DNA of 64,000 nt from JAJRTA01 sp965603125 (GTDB taxonomy: Bacteria; Zixibacteria; MSB-5A5; GN15; FEB-12): positions 1-64,000 of the forward strand of contig CBFDBU010000005.1 in assembly GCA_965603125.1 (NCBI GenBank), read 5' to 3'. The notes under the pieces were generated by a model. The model saw nothing but the letters and a program-made list of their open reading frames with translations. It was not told the origin of the DNA and ran no database searches. Positions 53,775 to 63,726 of this stretch are shown piece after piece. Numbering within the stretch: position 1 is the stretch's first letter; each line of letters starts with the position of its first letter. Made by a program: the position numbers and the translations under genes.

Positions 53775-54377
53775 TCAACCGTTAGTCAACTGTTTTCGCA
53801 CAAACTTTTCAAAGAAGACGACGAGCTTTGCCCGTAGCGCCCGAACCGATCCGTTGTTGAGAATCAGCCGGTCTGAGCGCTCCCGGTACACCGCGAACGG
53901 CAACTGGGATTTCTGCCGGGCGCGGGCGTCTGCGACCGAAATGCCCCGCGCCTTGAGTCGCCGCAAGCGAGTATCCCACGAGGCATGGATGACCAGAGTC
54001 AGGTCCATTTCGCGATCCATCTTCCAGTCCAGGAGGAGGGCGGCGTCGACCACTACGACAGGTGACTTGCGCGCCTGATCCTTCATCCGGCGTCGCAGTT
54101 CTTTGAGCAGGTAGGGGTGAACGAGTCGGTCGAGAGCCTGCTTGGTCGTCTGGTCGGCGAAAGCCCGGGCGGCCAGCCGCTTGCGGTTCAGCCTGCCGGA
54201 ACGCGTGAAGATATCGCGGCCGAAGCGGCCGGCCAGCTTTGCCTGAAGCGCAGCCGATTGCTCCACCACCGCATGGCCGATCCTGTCGGCGTCGATGACG
54301 GCCGCCCCTAAATCGGCCAGTATCCGTGCCGCCGTCGTTTTCCCGGAGCCAATTTGGCCTGTGACACCGATTAACAT
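53775..54377 (-). CDS. coaE: Dephospho-CoA kinase
   Basis: This gene encodes 200 residues. The P-loop is MLIGVTGQIGSGKTTAAR (residues 1-18), with DADRIGH shortly after as the substrate region. The lid and LID-like stretch includes LVIHASWDTRLRRLKAR. It phosphorylates dephospho-CoA at the 3' ribose hydroxyl, the last step of CoA synthesis. It follows polA by 56 bases. Confidence 0.95.
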   Translation of the reverse strand: MLIGVTGQIGSGKTTAARILADLGAAVIDADRIGHAVVEQSAALQAKLAGRFGRDIFTRSGRLNRKRLAARAFADQTTKQALDRLVHPYLLKELRRRMKDQARKSPVVVVDAALLLDWKMDREMDLTLVIHASWDTRLRRLKARGISVADARARQKSQLPFAVYRERSDRLILNNGSVRALRAKLVVFFEKFVRKQLTNG

Positions 54378-54433
54378 GAGAAGGAATTAAAGGAATTCAA
54401 TCCCGTTCGGCAAGAGCGCCTCGCCGGTGTCCG

Positions 54434-57160
54434 CTACTTGGCCTCCAGCCAGTTGTCACCGATACCCATATCCACAACCACCGGCACATTGAGCCGAACG
54501 GCTTTCTCCATGGCGGTCTTGACGATCTTCTCAAGCGCGGCAAGTTCGTCTTTGTGGGCGTCAAAGACCAGTTCGTCGTGCACCTGGAGCACCATGCGGG
54601 AACGCATCCCCTGCATCCGTTCGAAGATCCTGACCATCGCCAGTTTTATCATATCGGCCGCCGTCCCCTGGATGGGAGTGTTTATGGCCGTTCGCTCGGC
54701 GAACTGGCGGACGTTGAAGTTCCGGCTGTTAATCTCCGGGAGATAACGACGGCGATTGAGCATGGTGGTCACAAATCCCTGGTCGCGTGCGGCCTGTTTG
54801 GTGGTCTCTATATATGTCCTGATTCCCGGATAACGTTCGAAATACGTGTCTATGAACTGTTTGGCACTGGTCAGGTCAAGTTCCGTCTGCTGCGAGAGAC
54901 CATGTGCCGTCACACCGTAAATGACGGCGAAATTGGCCGTCTTGGCGGCCCGCCTTTGCTCTGAGGTCACGTCTTCGATGGTAATCCCGTACACCTCGGC
55001 GGCGGTGCGGGTATGGATGTCCTCGCCGTTCTTGAAGGCCTCAATCAGACCCTTGTCCTGAGAGTAGTGTGCCAGGATTCGCAGTTCAATCTGGGAGTAA
55101 TCCGCCACCAACAAACGGTGATCTGAATTGCGGGGAATGAATGCCCGGCGAATGCGGCGGCCTTCTTCGGTACGAACCGGTATGTTCTGAAGGTTCGGGT
55201 TTGTCGACGACAGCCTTCCGGTAGTCGTAACGGCCTGGTTGAACGAGGTGTGGACACGGCCGGTCTGTCCGTTTATCAGCCTGGGAAGCGCATCTATGTA
55301 CGTGTTGGTGAGTTTCGTCAACTGCCGGTAATCGAGAATGAGCCGCGGAAAAGGGTCGATCACGGCCAGCTCTTCAAGCACCCGGACATCGGTGGAATAG
55401 CCTGTTTTCCCGGCGGTCTTGCCCTTTGTCGGAAGCCCTAACTTCTCAAACAGGACGTGTCCCAGTTGCCTGGTCGAGTTTATGTTGAACTCCCCTCCGG
55501 CCACGCTGTAGATCTCGGTCCTGAGTTCCTCCAGCCTTTTCTCCATCTGCACCGAGAGATCTGCCAGCAGATCGGTATCGACCCGAATCCCGGTTTCTTC
55601 CATCGAGGCCAGCACCCGAATGAGGGGCACTTCCACGTTATAGAAAAGGTTGTTCAACTCGTAGTCGTCGATCATGGGCGCCAGTTCCCCCCGCAGGCGG
55701 TATGTGAAGTCGGCGTCTTCGGCGGCATAGAATGTCGCCTCCCTGACCGGAACGACATCGAATGTCTGCTGTTTCCTGCCGCTGCCGATCAGGTCGGTGA
55801 TCGGTTGCATGGTGTAGTCGAAATGCTTCATCGCCAGGAAGCTCAGAGAATGCTCCCGCGAGGAAGGATTCAGCAGATAGGAAGCGATCATACTGTCAAA
55901 AGAGATCGGCGTTATGTTGAGACCGTGCCGATGAAAGACCTCGAGGTCATACTTGATGTTCTGCCCGAACTTCTGAACCTCAGGGTTTTCCAGGAGAGTC
56001 TGGAGAACCGCGAGAGCCTCGTCATGCGGCAGGTTCTTTTTGCTGTCGGTGGTGTGACCCAACGGAACGTAGTAGGCCACACCCCTCTCGGCGCAAAGAG
56101 AAACACCGACCAGGTCAGCCTCAAGTGTGTTCAACGAGGTAGTCTCGGTGTCAACGGCCACCTCCCTTTTGCGCGACAGCTTGGCGACCAGGGCCTTCAG
56201 GTCCTGAATCGAGGAGACCATTCGGTACTCCACCTGCCGGGGGCGATCGACCGAGGCCGCCTGTTCGGCAGACGCCTCTGCTTCCGGAAGAACCTGCTTG
56301 AGCAGCGAGGTGAACTCCAACTCCAGAAAGAGGCTCTTGACATGATCGTAGTCAATCCGGCGTCGCTTCAGGTCTCCAAGTTCAAACCGTATGGGAACCT
56401 CGGTGTCGATCGTGACAAGCCTCCGGGAAAGTTCTGCAATATCGGAATTTGCCGCGATCTTCTCGCGCAATCCTTTAGCGGTGATTTCACTGTGACGAAC
56501 CAGAATATCGTCCAGCGAGCCGAATTGTGCCAGTAGCTTGTCGGCTGTCTTCGCTCCGACCCCGGGCACCCCCGGCACATTGTCCGAACTGTCGCCCATC
56601 AGGGCCAGCTTGTCAATTATGCGTTCCGGTGGAACGCCGAACTTCGTGACTACCTCCTCGCGTCCCATGCGTTCAGGTTTTTCCGAGGCCCGCCCGGGGT
56701 TGTAGACTCCGACATTCTCACTGACAAGTTGGAAGAAGTCCTTGTCGCCGCTAACACACCAGACTTCGTGTCCGGCTTTTTCGGCCAGCCTGGCCATAGT
56801 GCCGATAATATCGTCGGCCTCGTACCCGGCCATCTCAAATGAGGCGATACTGAGTGCTTCGACCGCCTGATGAATACGAGGCAGTTGTTCAACCAGATCA
56901 TCCGGCATTTTGGTTCGAGTCGATTTGTAGCCGTCGTACATCTCGTGACGGAAAGTCGGCTCCCCGGTGTCAAACACAACGGCCAGGTAGTCCGGATTTT
57001 CGTCCCTGATGATCTTGAGCAGAGAATTGACGAATCCGAACGTGGCCGACGTGTTCTCCCCCTTGGAGTTGATCAGTGGATTACGTATGAAGGCATAATA
57101 GGCGCGGTAGAATAAGGCCGAGCCGTCGACCAGGAATACCTTCTGCCGGGGTCGGTTCAT
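54434..57160 (-). CDS. polA: DNA polymerase I
   Basis: The protein has 908 residues and all three domains. The 5'-3' exonuclease domain (about 1-290) begins KVFLVDGSALFYRAYYAF. The 3'-5' exonuclease domain keeps the Asp-Glu pair in AVDTETTSLNTLEADL, so proofreading is probably intact. The polymerase has motif A VADYSQIELRILAH, the O helix RRAAKTANFAVIYGVTAHG, and motif C QVHDELVFD. It fills gaps and replaces primers during replication and repair. It overlaps nadD by 4 bases. Confidence 0.96.
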   Translation of the reverse strand: MNRPRQKVFLVDGSALFYRAYYAFIRNPLINSKGENTSATFGFVNSLLKIIRDENPDYLAVVFDTGEPTFRHEMYDGYKSTRTKMPDDLVEQLPRIHQAVEALSIASFEMAGYEADDIIGTMARLAEKAGHEVWCVSGDKDFFQLVSENVGVYNPGRASEKPERMGREEVVTKFGVPPERIIDKLALMGDSSDNVPGVPGVGAKTADKLLAQFGSLDDILVRHSEITAKGLREKIAANSDIAELSRRLVTIDTEVPIRFELGDLKRRRIDYDHVKSLFLELEFTSLLKQVLPEAEASAEQAASVDRPRQVEYRMVSSIQDLKALVAKLSRKREVAVDTETTSLNTLEADLVGVSLCAERGVAYYVPLGHTTDSKKNLPHDEALAVLQTLLENPEVQKFGQNIKYDLEVFHRHGLNITPISFDSMIASYLLNPSSREHSLSFLAMKHFDYTMQPITDLIGSGRKQQTFDVVPVREATFYAAEDADFTYRLRGELAPMIDDYELNNLFYNVEVPLIRVLASMEETGIRVDTDLLADLSVQMEKRLEELRTEIYSVAGGEFNINSTRQLGHVLFEKLGLPTKGKTAGKTGYSTDVRVLEELAVIDPFPRLILDYRQLTKLTNTYIDALPRLINGQTGRVHTSFNQAVTTTGRLSSTNPNLQNIPVRTEEGRRIRRAFIPRNSDHRLLVADYSQIELRILAHYSQDKGLIEAFKNGEDIHTRTAAEVYGITIEDVTSEQRRAAKTANFAVIYGVTAHGLSQQTELDLTSAKQFIDTYFERYPGIRTYIETTKQAARDQGFVTTMLNRRRYLPEINSRNFNVRQFAERTAINTPIQGTAADMIKLAMVRIFERMQGMRSRMVLQVHDELVFDAHKDELAALEKIVKTAMEKAVRLNVPVVVDMGIGDNWLEAK

Positions 57161-57765
57161 TGATACAGACCCCTCGCCGCGATATACTGCCGAACAGGTT
57201 CCGGGATCAACCGTTGGAGTTGTCCGGATGGAGCGCTTTTGCCGATCAGTTCGCGTACCCGCGTTGAGGATGCCTCAAGTGGCGATGTTTCGATCATCCG
57301 CACCCGACCCGACCACCCGTGGTCCGTTCCTTCAGTGAAATTGCCGGGCGGTCGGACGCCGACCAGAACCGGAACCTCGGTCAGTATTTCGTCCGGCTTG
57401 TGCCACCGGTTAAGCTCGGCCAGGTTGTCCTCCCCAATAAGAAAGCTGAACACCGCCATTGGAAGCGCTTTCTTCAAGGCTCGCACGGTGCTGAGGGTGT
57501 ATCCCGGGAGATCTTGCTCCTTTTCGATTTCACTGATAATGAGGTAGTCACAGCCGGCGGCGGCCAGCGTGAGCATCTCTACCCGCTGCTCAAACGTGGC
57601 ATGGCATGCTTCCTTGAACGGGTGCCGGAAGGCGGGGACGAGCAGCACCCCGTCGAGACCGGCCTTAGAGTGAATCTCTGAAGCTAAATTAAGATGACCG
57701 AGATGTACCGGGTCGAACGATCCTCCCAGAATCCCCCAGGCGCCGCCGTTTTCAGGAGTCGGCAT
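57157..57765 (-). CDS. nadD: Nicotinate-nucleotide adenylyltransferase
   Basis: This gene encodes 202 residues. The adenylyltransferase signature is GILGGSFDPVHLGHLNLA (about 11-28) with the HxGH His pair. The C-terminal ISTxxR-like motif is ASSTRVRELIGK. It converts nicotinate mononucleotide to deamido-NAD in NAD synthesis. It overlaps the BamD-like gene by 14 bases and polA by 4. Confidence 0.95.
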   Translation of the reverse strand: MPTPENGGAWGILGGSFDPVHLGHLNLASEIHSKAGLDGVLLVPAFRHPFKEACHATFEQRVEMLTLAAAGCDYLIISEIEKEQDLPGYTLSTVRALKKALPMAVFSFLIGEDNLAELNRWHKPDEILTEVPVLVGVRPPGNFTEGTDHGWSGRVRMIETSPLEASSTRVRELIGKSAPSGQLQRLIPEPVRQYIAARGLYQ

Positions 57766-58687
57766 TCTCCACCTGCACGCTGTCGGGAGCTGCCGAGGTT
57801 ATCCTGTTCAGGTAGTCATCCGCTTTTTCGGTCAGTTCGTTGTCCGGGAAATCCCTTTTAAACAACTCCAGTTTTTGTTGCGCGAGTGTGTAGTCGCCTC
57901 GTTTGAAGGCCGCCTCACCGCTCTTAAACGCCGCCACGACGGCTTTCTCTGCGGCTCGAGGGGCAAGTTCGTGATCTGGAAAAACAGCGAAGAAGTCCTC
58001 GAACTTCCCGCGGGCCGCGTCGAATTCGTTTAACTTGAAATCCATGCAGGCATACTCATAGGTCGCCAGGGGAGCGAATTCGGTGTCGGTGTAATCATCG
58101 ATAACGCGCTGGAAATATATCCTGGCAGCTTCATACGCCCCGATGCGATCGTACACGACGCCGCTCTCATAGCACTTCCGCGCCAAGCGGGTCCTGGCCA
58201 CCAGTAGGTATTTTCGAGCGTCCTCGGCAATGTCGCTTTCGGGGAAATCAATGGTGAAATCCTCAAACTCCTTGATGGCGGTTTGCAACTGGTCCTGATC
58301 GAGGCCATAGTGAGACGGGGTAGCCTCGAAATGGCAGACGGCCCTCATGAAGATGGCGTTCTCAAAATAGACGCTGGCTGGGTAGTTGAGAGCCAGCCTG
58401 TTGAATTCCACCTGGGCCACCTCGTACTCCCCGTTACCGAAGTAAGCCAGCGCCAGATAGTATTGAGCGGTGTCGACGATAGTCTCGCCGGGGTAGTTGT
58501 AAACGCAGCTTTCGAGTATCTCAATGGCCTTGAGATACTTCTCCTTCTCGTAGGCTTTGCGTCCCTTTTCAAACAGTTCGCCGGCGGTCATCCGGGACAG
58601 CGATTTGGAACCGCCACATCCCACTGTAAGCAGCGCGAAAACCAGCGCCAGTACTATCCCGTAGTGCGATATTCGGCAAGCTCTCAA
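57752..58687 (-). CDS. Outer-membrane assembly lipoprotein (BamD-like)
   Basis: This gene encodes 311 residues. The signal ends with TVGC (lipobox, Cys24). The mature part is TPR-like, with repeats such as LFEKGRKAYEKEKYLKAIEI and TAQYYLALAYFGNGEYEVA. Further units run to about residue 290. Length and repeat pattern match BamD, which is part of the beta-barrel assembly machine. The gene is coupled to nadD and the transglycosylase. Calling it bamD outright is likely but not certain. Confidence 0.88.
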   Translation of the reverse strand: MRACRISHYGIVLALVFALLTVGCGGSKSLSRMTAGELFEKGRKAYEKEKYLKAIEILESCVYNYPGETIVDTAQYYLALAYFGNGEYEVAQVEFNRLALNYPASVYFENAIFMRAVCHFEATPSHYGLDQDQLQTAIKEFEDFTIDFPESDIAEDARKYLLVARTRLARKCYESGVVYDRIGAYEAARIYFQRVIDDYTDTEFAPLATYEYACMDFKLNEFDAARGKFEDFFAVFPDHELAPRAAEKAVVAAFKSGEAAFKRGDYTLAQQKLELFKRDFPDNELTEKADDYLNRITSAAPDSVQVENADS

Positions 58688-59328
58688 ACCTTGTAAGTCT
58701 CCTTGAGCATCCTGTAGTTGTCAATTACCTTGCGAAGGTATTTCTTCGGTAGGGGAACGTTCTGCCGAATCAGGCCGCGCAAACGCGTCTCTCCGACATT
58801 GTACGCTACGATCGCTTTCTGCAGATCCCCGAACTCGAGAATCTGCTCAAACAGATGGAACGTGCCCAATCTGATGTTCGTTTCCGGTTCAAACAGGGTC
58901 TCTGAGCCTTCCCAGTTCACCCCGGCCCTGGGAGCAAGGTCGGCGCCGACAAACGGGACCACCTGCATCAGGCCGCGGGCTCCCACCGAGGATGTCTGCC
59001 TCTTGCGGAACGAGGACTCGGTCAGAATGATGGCCATGACGAACATAGGGTCATAGCGGTATCTCTTACTTTCAGTATAGATCACCTCAGCCAGCCGACC
59101 GACCTCGTCATCGTTGAACCCGATCTGGAAATCCTCGATAGCCTTGAAGATCTGAAGCCGCTCCTCAAGTTCCGTGATTCTTTTCTGTTGAAAGGTTATC
59201 TGCCTTTCCAGGTCAAACTTGTCCCTGATCAGGAATATGAGCAGACCCGATTGGAGCAGATAGATTAGAACCAGCAGGAAACTGATTGGTTTGGAAAGAA
59301 AAATCCCGATCCTGTCTACTTGTATCAT
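58684..59328 (-). CDS. Lytic transglycosylase (SLT domain)
   Basis: This gene encodes 214 residues. One N-terminal membrane anchor (about 12-33) is followed by a coiled-coil (about 38-60). The SLT domain covers about 85-205: catalytic Glu is in MAIILTESSFRKRQTSSVGARG, followed by LMQVVPF and AYNVGETRLRGL. It cuts peptidoglycan between MurNAc and GlcNAc with anhydro-product formation in the periplasm. It is coupled to the BamD-like gene (4-base overlap). Confidence 0.93.
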   Translation of the reverse strand: MIQVDRIGIFLSKPISFLLVLIYLLQSGLLIFLIRDKFDLERQITFQQKRITELEERLQIFKAIEDFQIGFNDDEVGRLAEVIYTESKRYRYDPMFVMAIILTESSFRKRQTSSVGARGLMQVVPFVGADLAPRAGVNWEGSETLFEPETNIRLGTFHLFEQILEFGDLQKAIVAYNVGETRLRGLIRQNVPLPKKYLRKVIDNYRMLKETYKV

Positions 59329-59331
59329 CGC

Positions 59332-60654
59332 CTACTCCTCACGACAGGTTCCCTCCAGATCGTAACCGTCGGCGGCGTCAATCCGGACGCGGTGGATATC
59401 ACCGGCAGTTCCCGTAAATCCGCGAACCCTGACCTCCTGGTCTATCTGTGGGCAGTCGCCCCGGGTGCGTCCGAGTGCGATCCCATCGGCATTAACGGAG
59501 TCAATAATAACCTCCCGGACGGCGCCTATCAAGGAAACATTTTTGTCAATGGCGATCTCGCGCTGAAGGCTCATCAGCCGATCCAGCCTGCGGGCCTTTG
59601 TCTTCTCCGTCACCTGCCCGGTCATCCCGGCTGCGGGAGTCCCTTCTTCGACCGAGTAAGTGAACATTCCCATCCGGTCAAAGTGCTGCTCATCGACAAA
59701 ATCGCATAACTCCGCGAATTGCTTCGACGACTCTCCCGGAAAGCCAACAATGAACGTGGTCCGCAGAACCGCCCCGTCGCATCTTGCACGGATTGATCTG
59801 AGCAGATTCTCTATTGTGCGGCGGTCCGTCCCGCGACCCATAGCGCGCAGAAGTTCAGTGTTGATATGCTGCAAGGGAAGATCGAAATAGGTCAGGGTTT
59901 TGTTGGCCGAGGCCATATAGTCGATCAGTTCGCCATTCACCTGGGCCGGATGAAGGTACATCACACGGATCCAGGCTACCTCGTCGATCTCATCGAGCGC
60001 CTCGAGAAGTTCGATCAGACTGCCGGGCCCACGAAGATCACCTCCGTACAGCGTGGCGTCCTGGGATACGAGAATGAGTTCCTTCCTGCCGCTCTGAGCT
60101 AAGCGTCGGGCTTCTCGCACGATTGATTCAATGGGCCGACTCCGGAACGGGCCACGGATGCCGGGGATGACGCAGTAAGTGCAGCCTCGATTGCAGCCGT
60201 CGGATATCTTCAGGTAGGCATAGGGCAGGCTGTCGGAAAGATAGCGGCGCTCGTAGTCCATATAAGTCAGCTTGCGCGCCGGGGTCCTGATCGTCCGGAC
60301 AGCATGATCGGTGGAAGTCATAGCGACGGCAATGGCATCCAGTTCGCCAATTCCGAAGGCACCGTCAATTTCCGGCATACCGCTAAGCAACTCGTCGCCG
60401 TAGCGCTGGGAGAGACAACCACTGACATACAGGCGCTTCAATCCGCCGCCGTTTTTAAGTTGGGCCAGACGCAGGATCTCCTCGATCGATTCCTCCTTGG
60501 CGGGCAAGATGAATCCGCAGGTGTTGACAATGATCGACTCGGCCTCTTCGGGATGCTCCACCGGCATATGACCCTCGTTCTGCAAGCGGGCACAGATGTA
60601 ATCGGCATCGACGTCGTTCTTGGGACAGCCGAGCCTGTGCACAAAGAACTTCAT
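59332..60654 (-). CDS. rimO: Ribosomal protein S12 methylthiotransferase
   Basis: I place the start at ATG 60654 (MKFFVHRLGCPKNDVDADYI), as in the family; the frame is open for 16 further codons overlapping the gene before. The product is 440 residues. The N-terminal MTTase cluster uses Cys residues in GCPKNDVD, VNTCGF and VSGCLSQRY. The radical SAM cluster is CNRGCTYCVIP. A C-terminal TRAM domain (about 370-435) binds RNA or protein. It adds a methylthio group to Asp of S12. Confidence 0.95.
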   Translation of the reverse strand: MKFFVHRLGCPKNDVDADYICARLQNEGHMPVEHPEEAESIIVNTCGFILPAKEESIEEILRLAQLKNGGGLKRLYVSGCLSQRYGDELLSGMPEIDGAFGIGELDAIAVAMTSTDHAVRTIRTPARKLTYMDYERRYLSDSLPYAYLKISDGCNRGCTYCVIPGIRGPFRSRPIESIVREARRLAQSGRKELILVSQDATLYGGDLRGPGSLIELLEALDEIDEVAWIRVMYLHPAQVNGELIDYMASANKTLTYFDLPLQHINTELLRAMGRGTDRRTIENLLRSIRARCDGAVLRTTFIVGFPGESSKQFAELCDFVDEQHFDRMGMFTYSVEEGTPAAGMTGQVTEKTKARRLDRLMSLQREIAIDKNVSLIGAVREVIIDSVNADGIALGRTRGDCPQIDQEVRVRGFTGTAGDIHRVRIDAADGYDLEGTCREE

Positions 60655-60655
60655 C

Positions 60656-61270
60656 TTAGAACAGTCTGACCCTCTCCACCGAGTCGGGAAAGGTGGGTTC
60701 AAAAATGGCTTCGGCGCACACGGAATCCTCGGCTTGAGTGAGGAACACGATCCGGTTGAGTTCTCCGTTCACATCAAAGAACTCTATCGCCGTCATACGC
60801 GGGATAGCGGGATCGATGAGAACCACCATGGAGTCGGGCATGTCGCGCGCCTCATCCCGCCTGCGTGTCAGTCGATACTTGCGCTCCGGTTCAAGCAGGT
60901 GGGTGTCAAAGAACCTGTCCAGGTCGGTAATGTACGCAATGTTGTCGTCGTACCCATCGGCGGCGGCGGAGTCAACTCTCTCCATCACGACCTGGTTGGT
61001 CTCTTCAGAGTAATTGTATATGAACCGTTCGTCCCTCAAATAAACATCAGGACCAAGCGATACGCGATAGCGACCGTCTCGCCCGATACAGGCGCTGCCG
61101 GGAGTGGAGTCGACCACGTCGAACAGTTCGGACTCAATAATGCTGATGAACTCGAACCGAACACATGCTGCGGCAGCCAGTCCTTTCTTGACGACGTCAA
61201 AGCTGTCGGCCTCGCACGCCGGAGTGAGAGCGACCAGACACAGACCTGCCAGATAAGTTCGCATTTGCAT
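60656..61270 (-). CDS. LolA-like outer-membrane lipoprotein carrier
   Basis: This gene encodes 204 residues, with an N-terminal signal (about 1-20; cut around ACEAD). The rest is a beta-rich LolA-type fold: ACVRFEFISIIESELFDVVD, DGRYRVSLGPDVYLRDERFI and SEETNQVVMERVD. LolA takes lipoproteins across the periplasm; this protein may be that or a related outer-membrane lipid carrier. It precedes rimO by one base and lies 27 bases after ftsK. Confidence 0.85.
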   Translation of the reverse strand: MQMRTYLAGLCLVALTPACEADSFDVVKKGLAAAACVRFEFISIIESELFDVVDSTPGSACIGRDGRYRVSLGPDVYLRDERFIYNYSEETNQVVMERVDSAAADGYDDNIAYITDLDRFFDTHLLEPERKYRLTRRRDEARDMPDSMVVLIDPAIPRMTAIEFFDVNGELNRIVFLTQAEDSVCAEAIFEPTFPDSVERVRLF

Positions 61271-61297
61271 ACCCAGGTTATACGTATCGGAAAGTAG

Positions 61298-63658
61298 TCA
61301 GTTCTTGCCGGAGTCCGCCGGCGCGGCCGAGCCATGACCTGCGAACAGGTTGTCGATATAGGTTTTGTCCACTATGACATCACGCGCCTTGGAACCATCA
61401 AAGGGCGACACTATCCCCGCTTTCTCCAACTTGTCAATGAGGCGGGCGGCCCGCTGGTAACCGATACCCAGCCGGCGCTGCAGAAGCGACACCGAACCCT
61501 GTTTGTGCCGGATCACCACTTCGCAAGCCTCCCGGAAGAGAGGGTCGCCGAAATCGACCTCAGCCTTAGTCGGTTCTCCCCTGCCCTGCGAGATATTATC
61601 CAAGGCGAACATTCCAAGTTCCTGTTCCTTGATCGACTTCACAATCTCGTCCGTCTCTTCGCTCGATACCCAGGCGCCGTGAACACGCAGTGGTTCCGGA
61701 CGACCGGTCTGCAGGAACAGCATGTCGCCGTTACCCAACAGTTTCTCGGCGCCGTTGGCGTCGATTATCGTCCGTGAGTCCACCTTGGAAGATACCTGGA
61801 AGGCGATCCGGGCCGGGAAGTTGGCTTTTATCAGCCCGGTGATCACATCTACCGAGGGTCGCTGGGTGGCCAGGATCAGATGGATCCCCACTGCCCGTGA
61901 CATCTGCGCCAGGCGCGTGATCAGCATCTCCGTCCGCGAGGATGTCGAAGACATCATCATGTCCGCCAATTCGTCAACAAAGATGATGATATAGGGCAGT
62001 CGTTTCTCTTCGTCGTTCTGCTTGCGGTTGAATTCCTCAATGTTTCGCACCGATGCCTCGGCCAGGGCGCGGTAACGGCTTTCCATCTCCGCGACGGTGT
62101 CGGCCAGAACTTTCTCCGCCCTTCGCGGTTTGGTCACGACCGGACGGCCAAGATGCGGAATCCCGGAATAAACGGAAAGCTCCAGCATCTTCGGATCGAT
62201 CAGAATGAAGCGCACCTGGTGAGGATGCAGCCGGTACAAGAGAGACGTTATCAGGACGTTCACGCAGACGGATTTGCCCGACCCCGTAGCGCCGGCAATC
62301 AGCAGGTGCGGCATTTTGGCCAGATCGGCGACGTATGGCTTGCCCGATGTGGTTTTCCCAAGAGCAAGCGGGAGCGCAAACTCGGAAGCTGCAAAAGCGT
62401 CGGAAGACAGGATATCCCGAAGATAAACGATCTGCGGTTTTCGATTGGGGATCTCCACTCCGACTGCCGCCTTCCCCGGGATCGGGGCAATGATCCGGAT
62501 TCGCTGTGCCTTGAGCGCCAGCGCCAGATCATCGGACAAATTGACAATCTGATTGACCTTCACTCCGGCCGCCGGCTTGAATTCGTATCGAGTGATGATC
62601 GGACCGGGAAACCGGAAGATGTCTCCCTCGATATTCACTCCGAACGTTTCAAGCGTTTCTTTAAGCATACGGGCGGTTGTCGTTAACTCTTCGTCACTTG
62701 CGTAGGCATCGGGTCGCGGGTTCTCTTTGAGAAGGTCAAGCTCCGGGTAAGTGTAGTCGACCGATTTGATCTGAAGCGGTTCCGCTGGTCTGGACGTGGT
62801 GACTTTGCGTCCGGGGCCGTCCTGCCTTCGTTTCCCGGCGCGCGCCTTTTCCCGGTGCTCGACACCTGAGGACACGCGACGTCTCGTTTTCGATGAATCA
62901 CTGACCGATATGTCACGGTTACCCCTCTCCTCCTCTAGCTCCTGTTGCACCCTGCCCTCTCTGGAGAAAAGCGAACCGACCCAGCCGAATGTAAGAAAAA
63001 CGCCGACATATCGTCTCGCCGCCTGGTAACCGCGTCCCAGGAAACGACCGCCCGGCAGTGACAGGCGCATCGAAAGCAGGGGCGTAATAGACGTATAGAG
63101 AAGTAGCAACATCAGGACCAGGCCGCCTAAGACGACATAGGAGCCAAGCTCACCCAACAGCCTCACGCTGAGCAAAGTGAGTTTCTCTCCAGCGTAGCCG
63201 CCCGCCACATCCTCGGGAAGGCCCAGCCCTCGGACAGTCACGATGTGGATATTGTACAGGACAGTACAAAGAAGAGAGACCGCAAAAAGCAGGAGCGTAT
63301 TGAGTTCGAGCCGGGAAGCCAGCTTCGAAGAAAAGAGGCGCAACGCGACAAGGATCAACGCCACGGGCAGGAAATACGACAGCCAGCCAATCAGGGTGAA
63401 GCTGATGTAAGAAAGGTAGGCCCCCATCATTCCCCCCTGGTTGCGATATTGAAGCTCAAAAGGACTCAGATGTCCGTCCACCTGTCCGGTGATGCGACTA
63501 TCATCCAAAGAGCGATGGGAGACCAGTGATATTAGAAGAAGAAGTGCCAGCAGGAACAACAATGTGGCCAGCACCAACTTCCTTCTGTGTTGCGATTGGT
63601 TATGCTTCGTACGCACCATAGCAGTATTTATGGTCGATACACCTGTACCAAAAAACAA
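61298..63658 (-). CDS. ftsK: DNA translocase FtsK/SpoIIIE
   Basis: The protein has 786 residues from ATG 63658; an ATG at 63619 (MVRTKHNQSQ) gives a shorter start. The N-terminal part has about four membrane spans (about 25-235). A basic linker (about 245-305) leads to the motor domain, with Walker A in AGATGSGKSVCVN and Walker B in IIIFVDELADMMM. The C-terminal winged-helix gamma domain is at about 715-775 (SLLQRRLGIGYQRAARLIDKL). It pumps DNA at the division septum to clear chromosome dimers. Confidence 0.96.
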   Translation of the reverse strand: MFFGTGVSTINTAMVRTKHNQSQHRRKLVLATLLFLLALLLLISLVSHRSLDDSRITGQVDGHLSPFELQYRNQGGMMGAYLSYISFTLIGWLSYFLPVALILVALRLFSSKLASRLELNTLLLFAVSLLCTVLYNIHIVTVRGLGLPEDVAGGYAGEKLTLLSVRLLGELGSYVVLGGLVLMLLLLYTSITPLLSMRLSLPGGRFLGRGYQAARRYVGVFLTFGWVGSLFSREGRVQQELEEERGNRDISVSDSSKTRRRVSSGVEHREKARAGKRRQDGPGRKVTTSRPAEPLQIKSVDYTYPELDLLKENPRPDAYASDEELTTTARMLKETLETFGVNIEGDIFRFPGPIITRYEFKPAAGVKVNQIVNLSDDLALALKAQRIRIIAPIPGKAAVGVEIPNRKPQIVYLRDILSSDAFAASEFALPLALGKTTSGKPYVADLAKMPHLLIAGATGSGKSVCVNVLITSLLYRLHPHQVRFILIDPKMLELSVYSGIPHLGRPVVTKPRRAEKVLADTVAEMESRYRALAEASVRNIEEFNRKQNDEEKRLPYIIIFVDELADMMMSSTSSRTEMLITRLAQMSRAVGIHLILATQRPSVDVITGLIKANFPARIAFQVSSKVDSRTIIDANGAEKLLGNGDMLFLQTGRPEPLRVHGAWVSSEETDEIVKSIKEQELGMFALDNISQGRGEPTKAEVDFGDPLFREACEVVIRHKQGSVSLLQRRLGIGYQRAARLIDKLEKAGIVSPFDGSKARDVIVDKTYIDNLFAGHGSAAPADSGKN

Positions 63659-63673
63659 TTACAAACTTAACAT

Positions 63674-63702
63674 AAAAAAGGCAGGGAAGCCGTTTCCCTG
63701 CC
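63674..63702 (-). terminator. Intrinsic terminator of the HU gene
   Basis: On the minus strand GGCAGGGAAA, loop CGGC, TTCCCTGCC is followed by a run of T's (63674-63679 on the plus strand as A's). It separates the HU gene from ftsK. Confidence 0.88.
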
Positions 63703-63726
63703 GTAAACCTGATTTGCGAGGCCTGA

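Noticed and set aside
55457..56536. Open frame of 359 codons on the plus strand
   Set aside because: Antisense to polA, with no start signal or domain.
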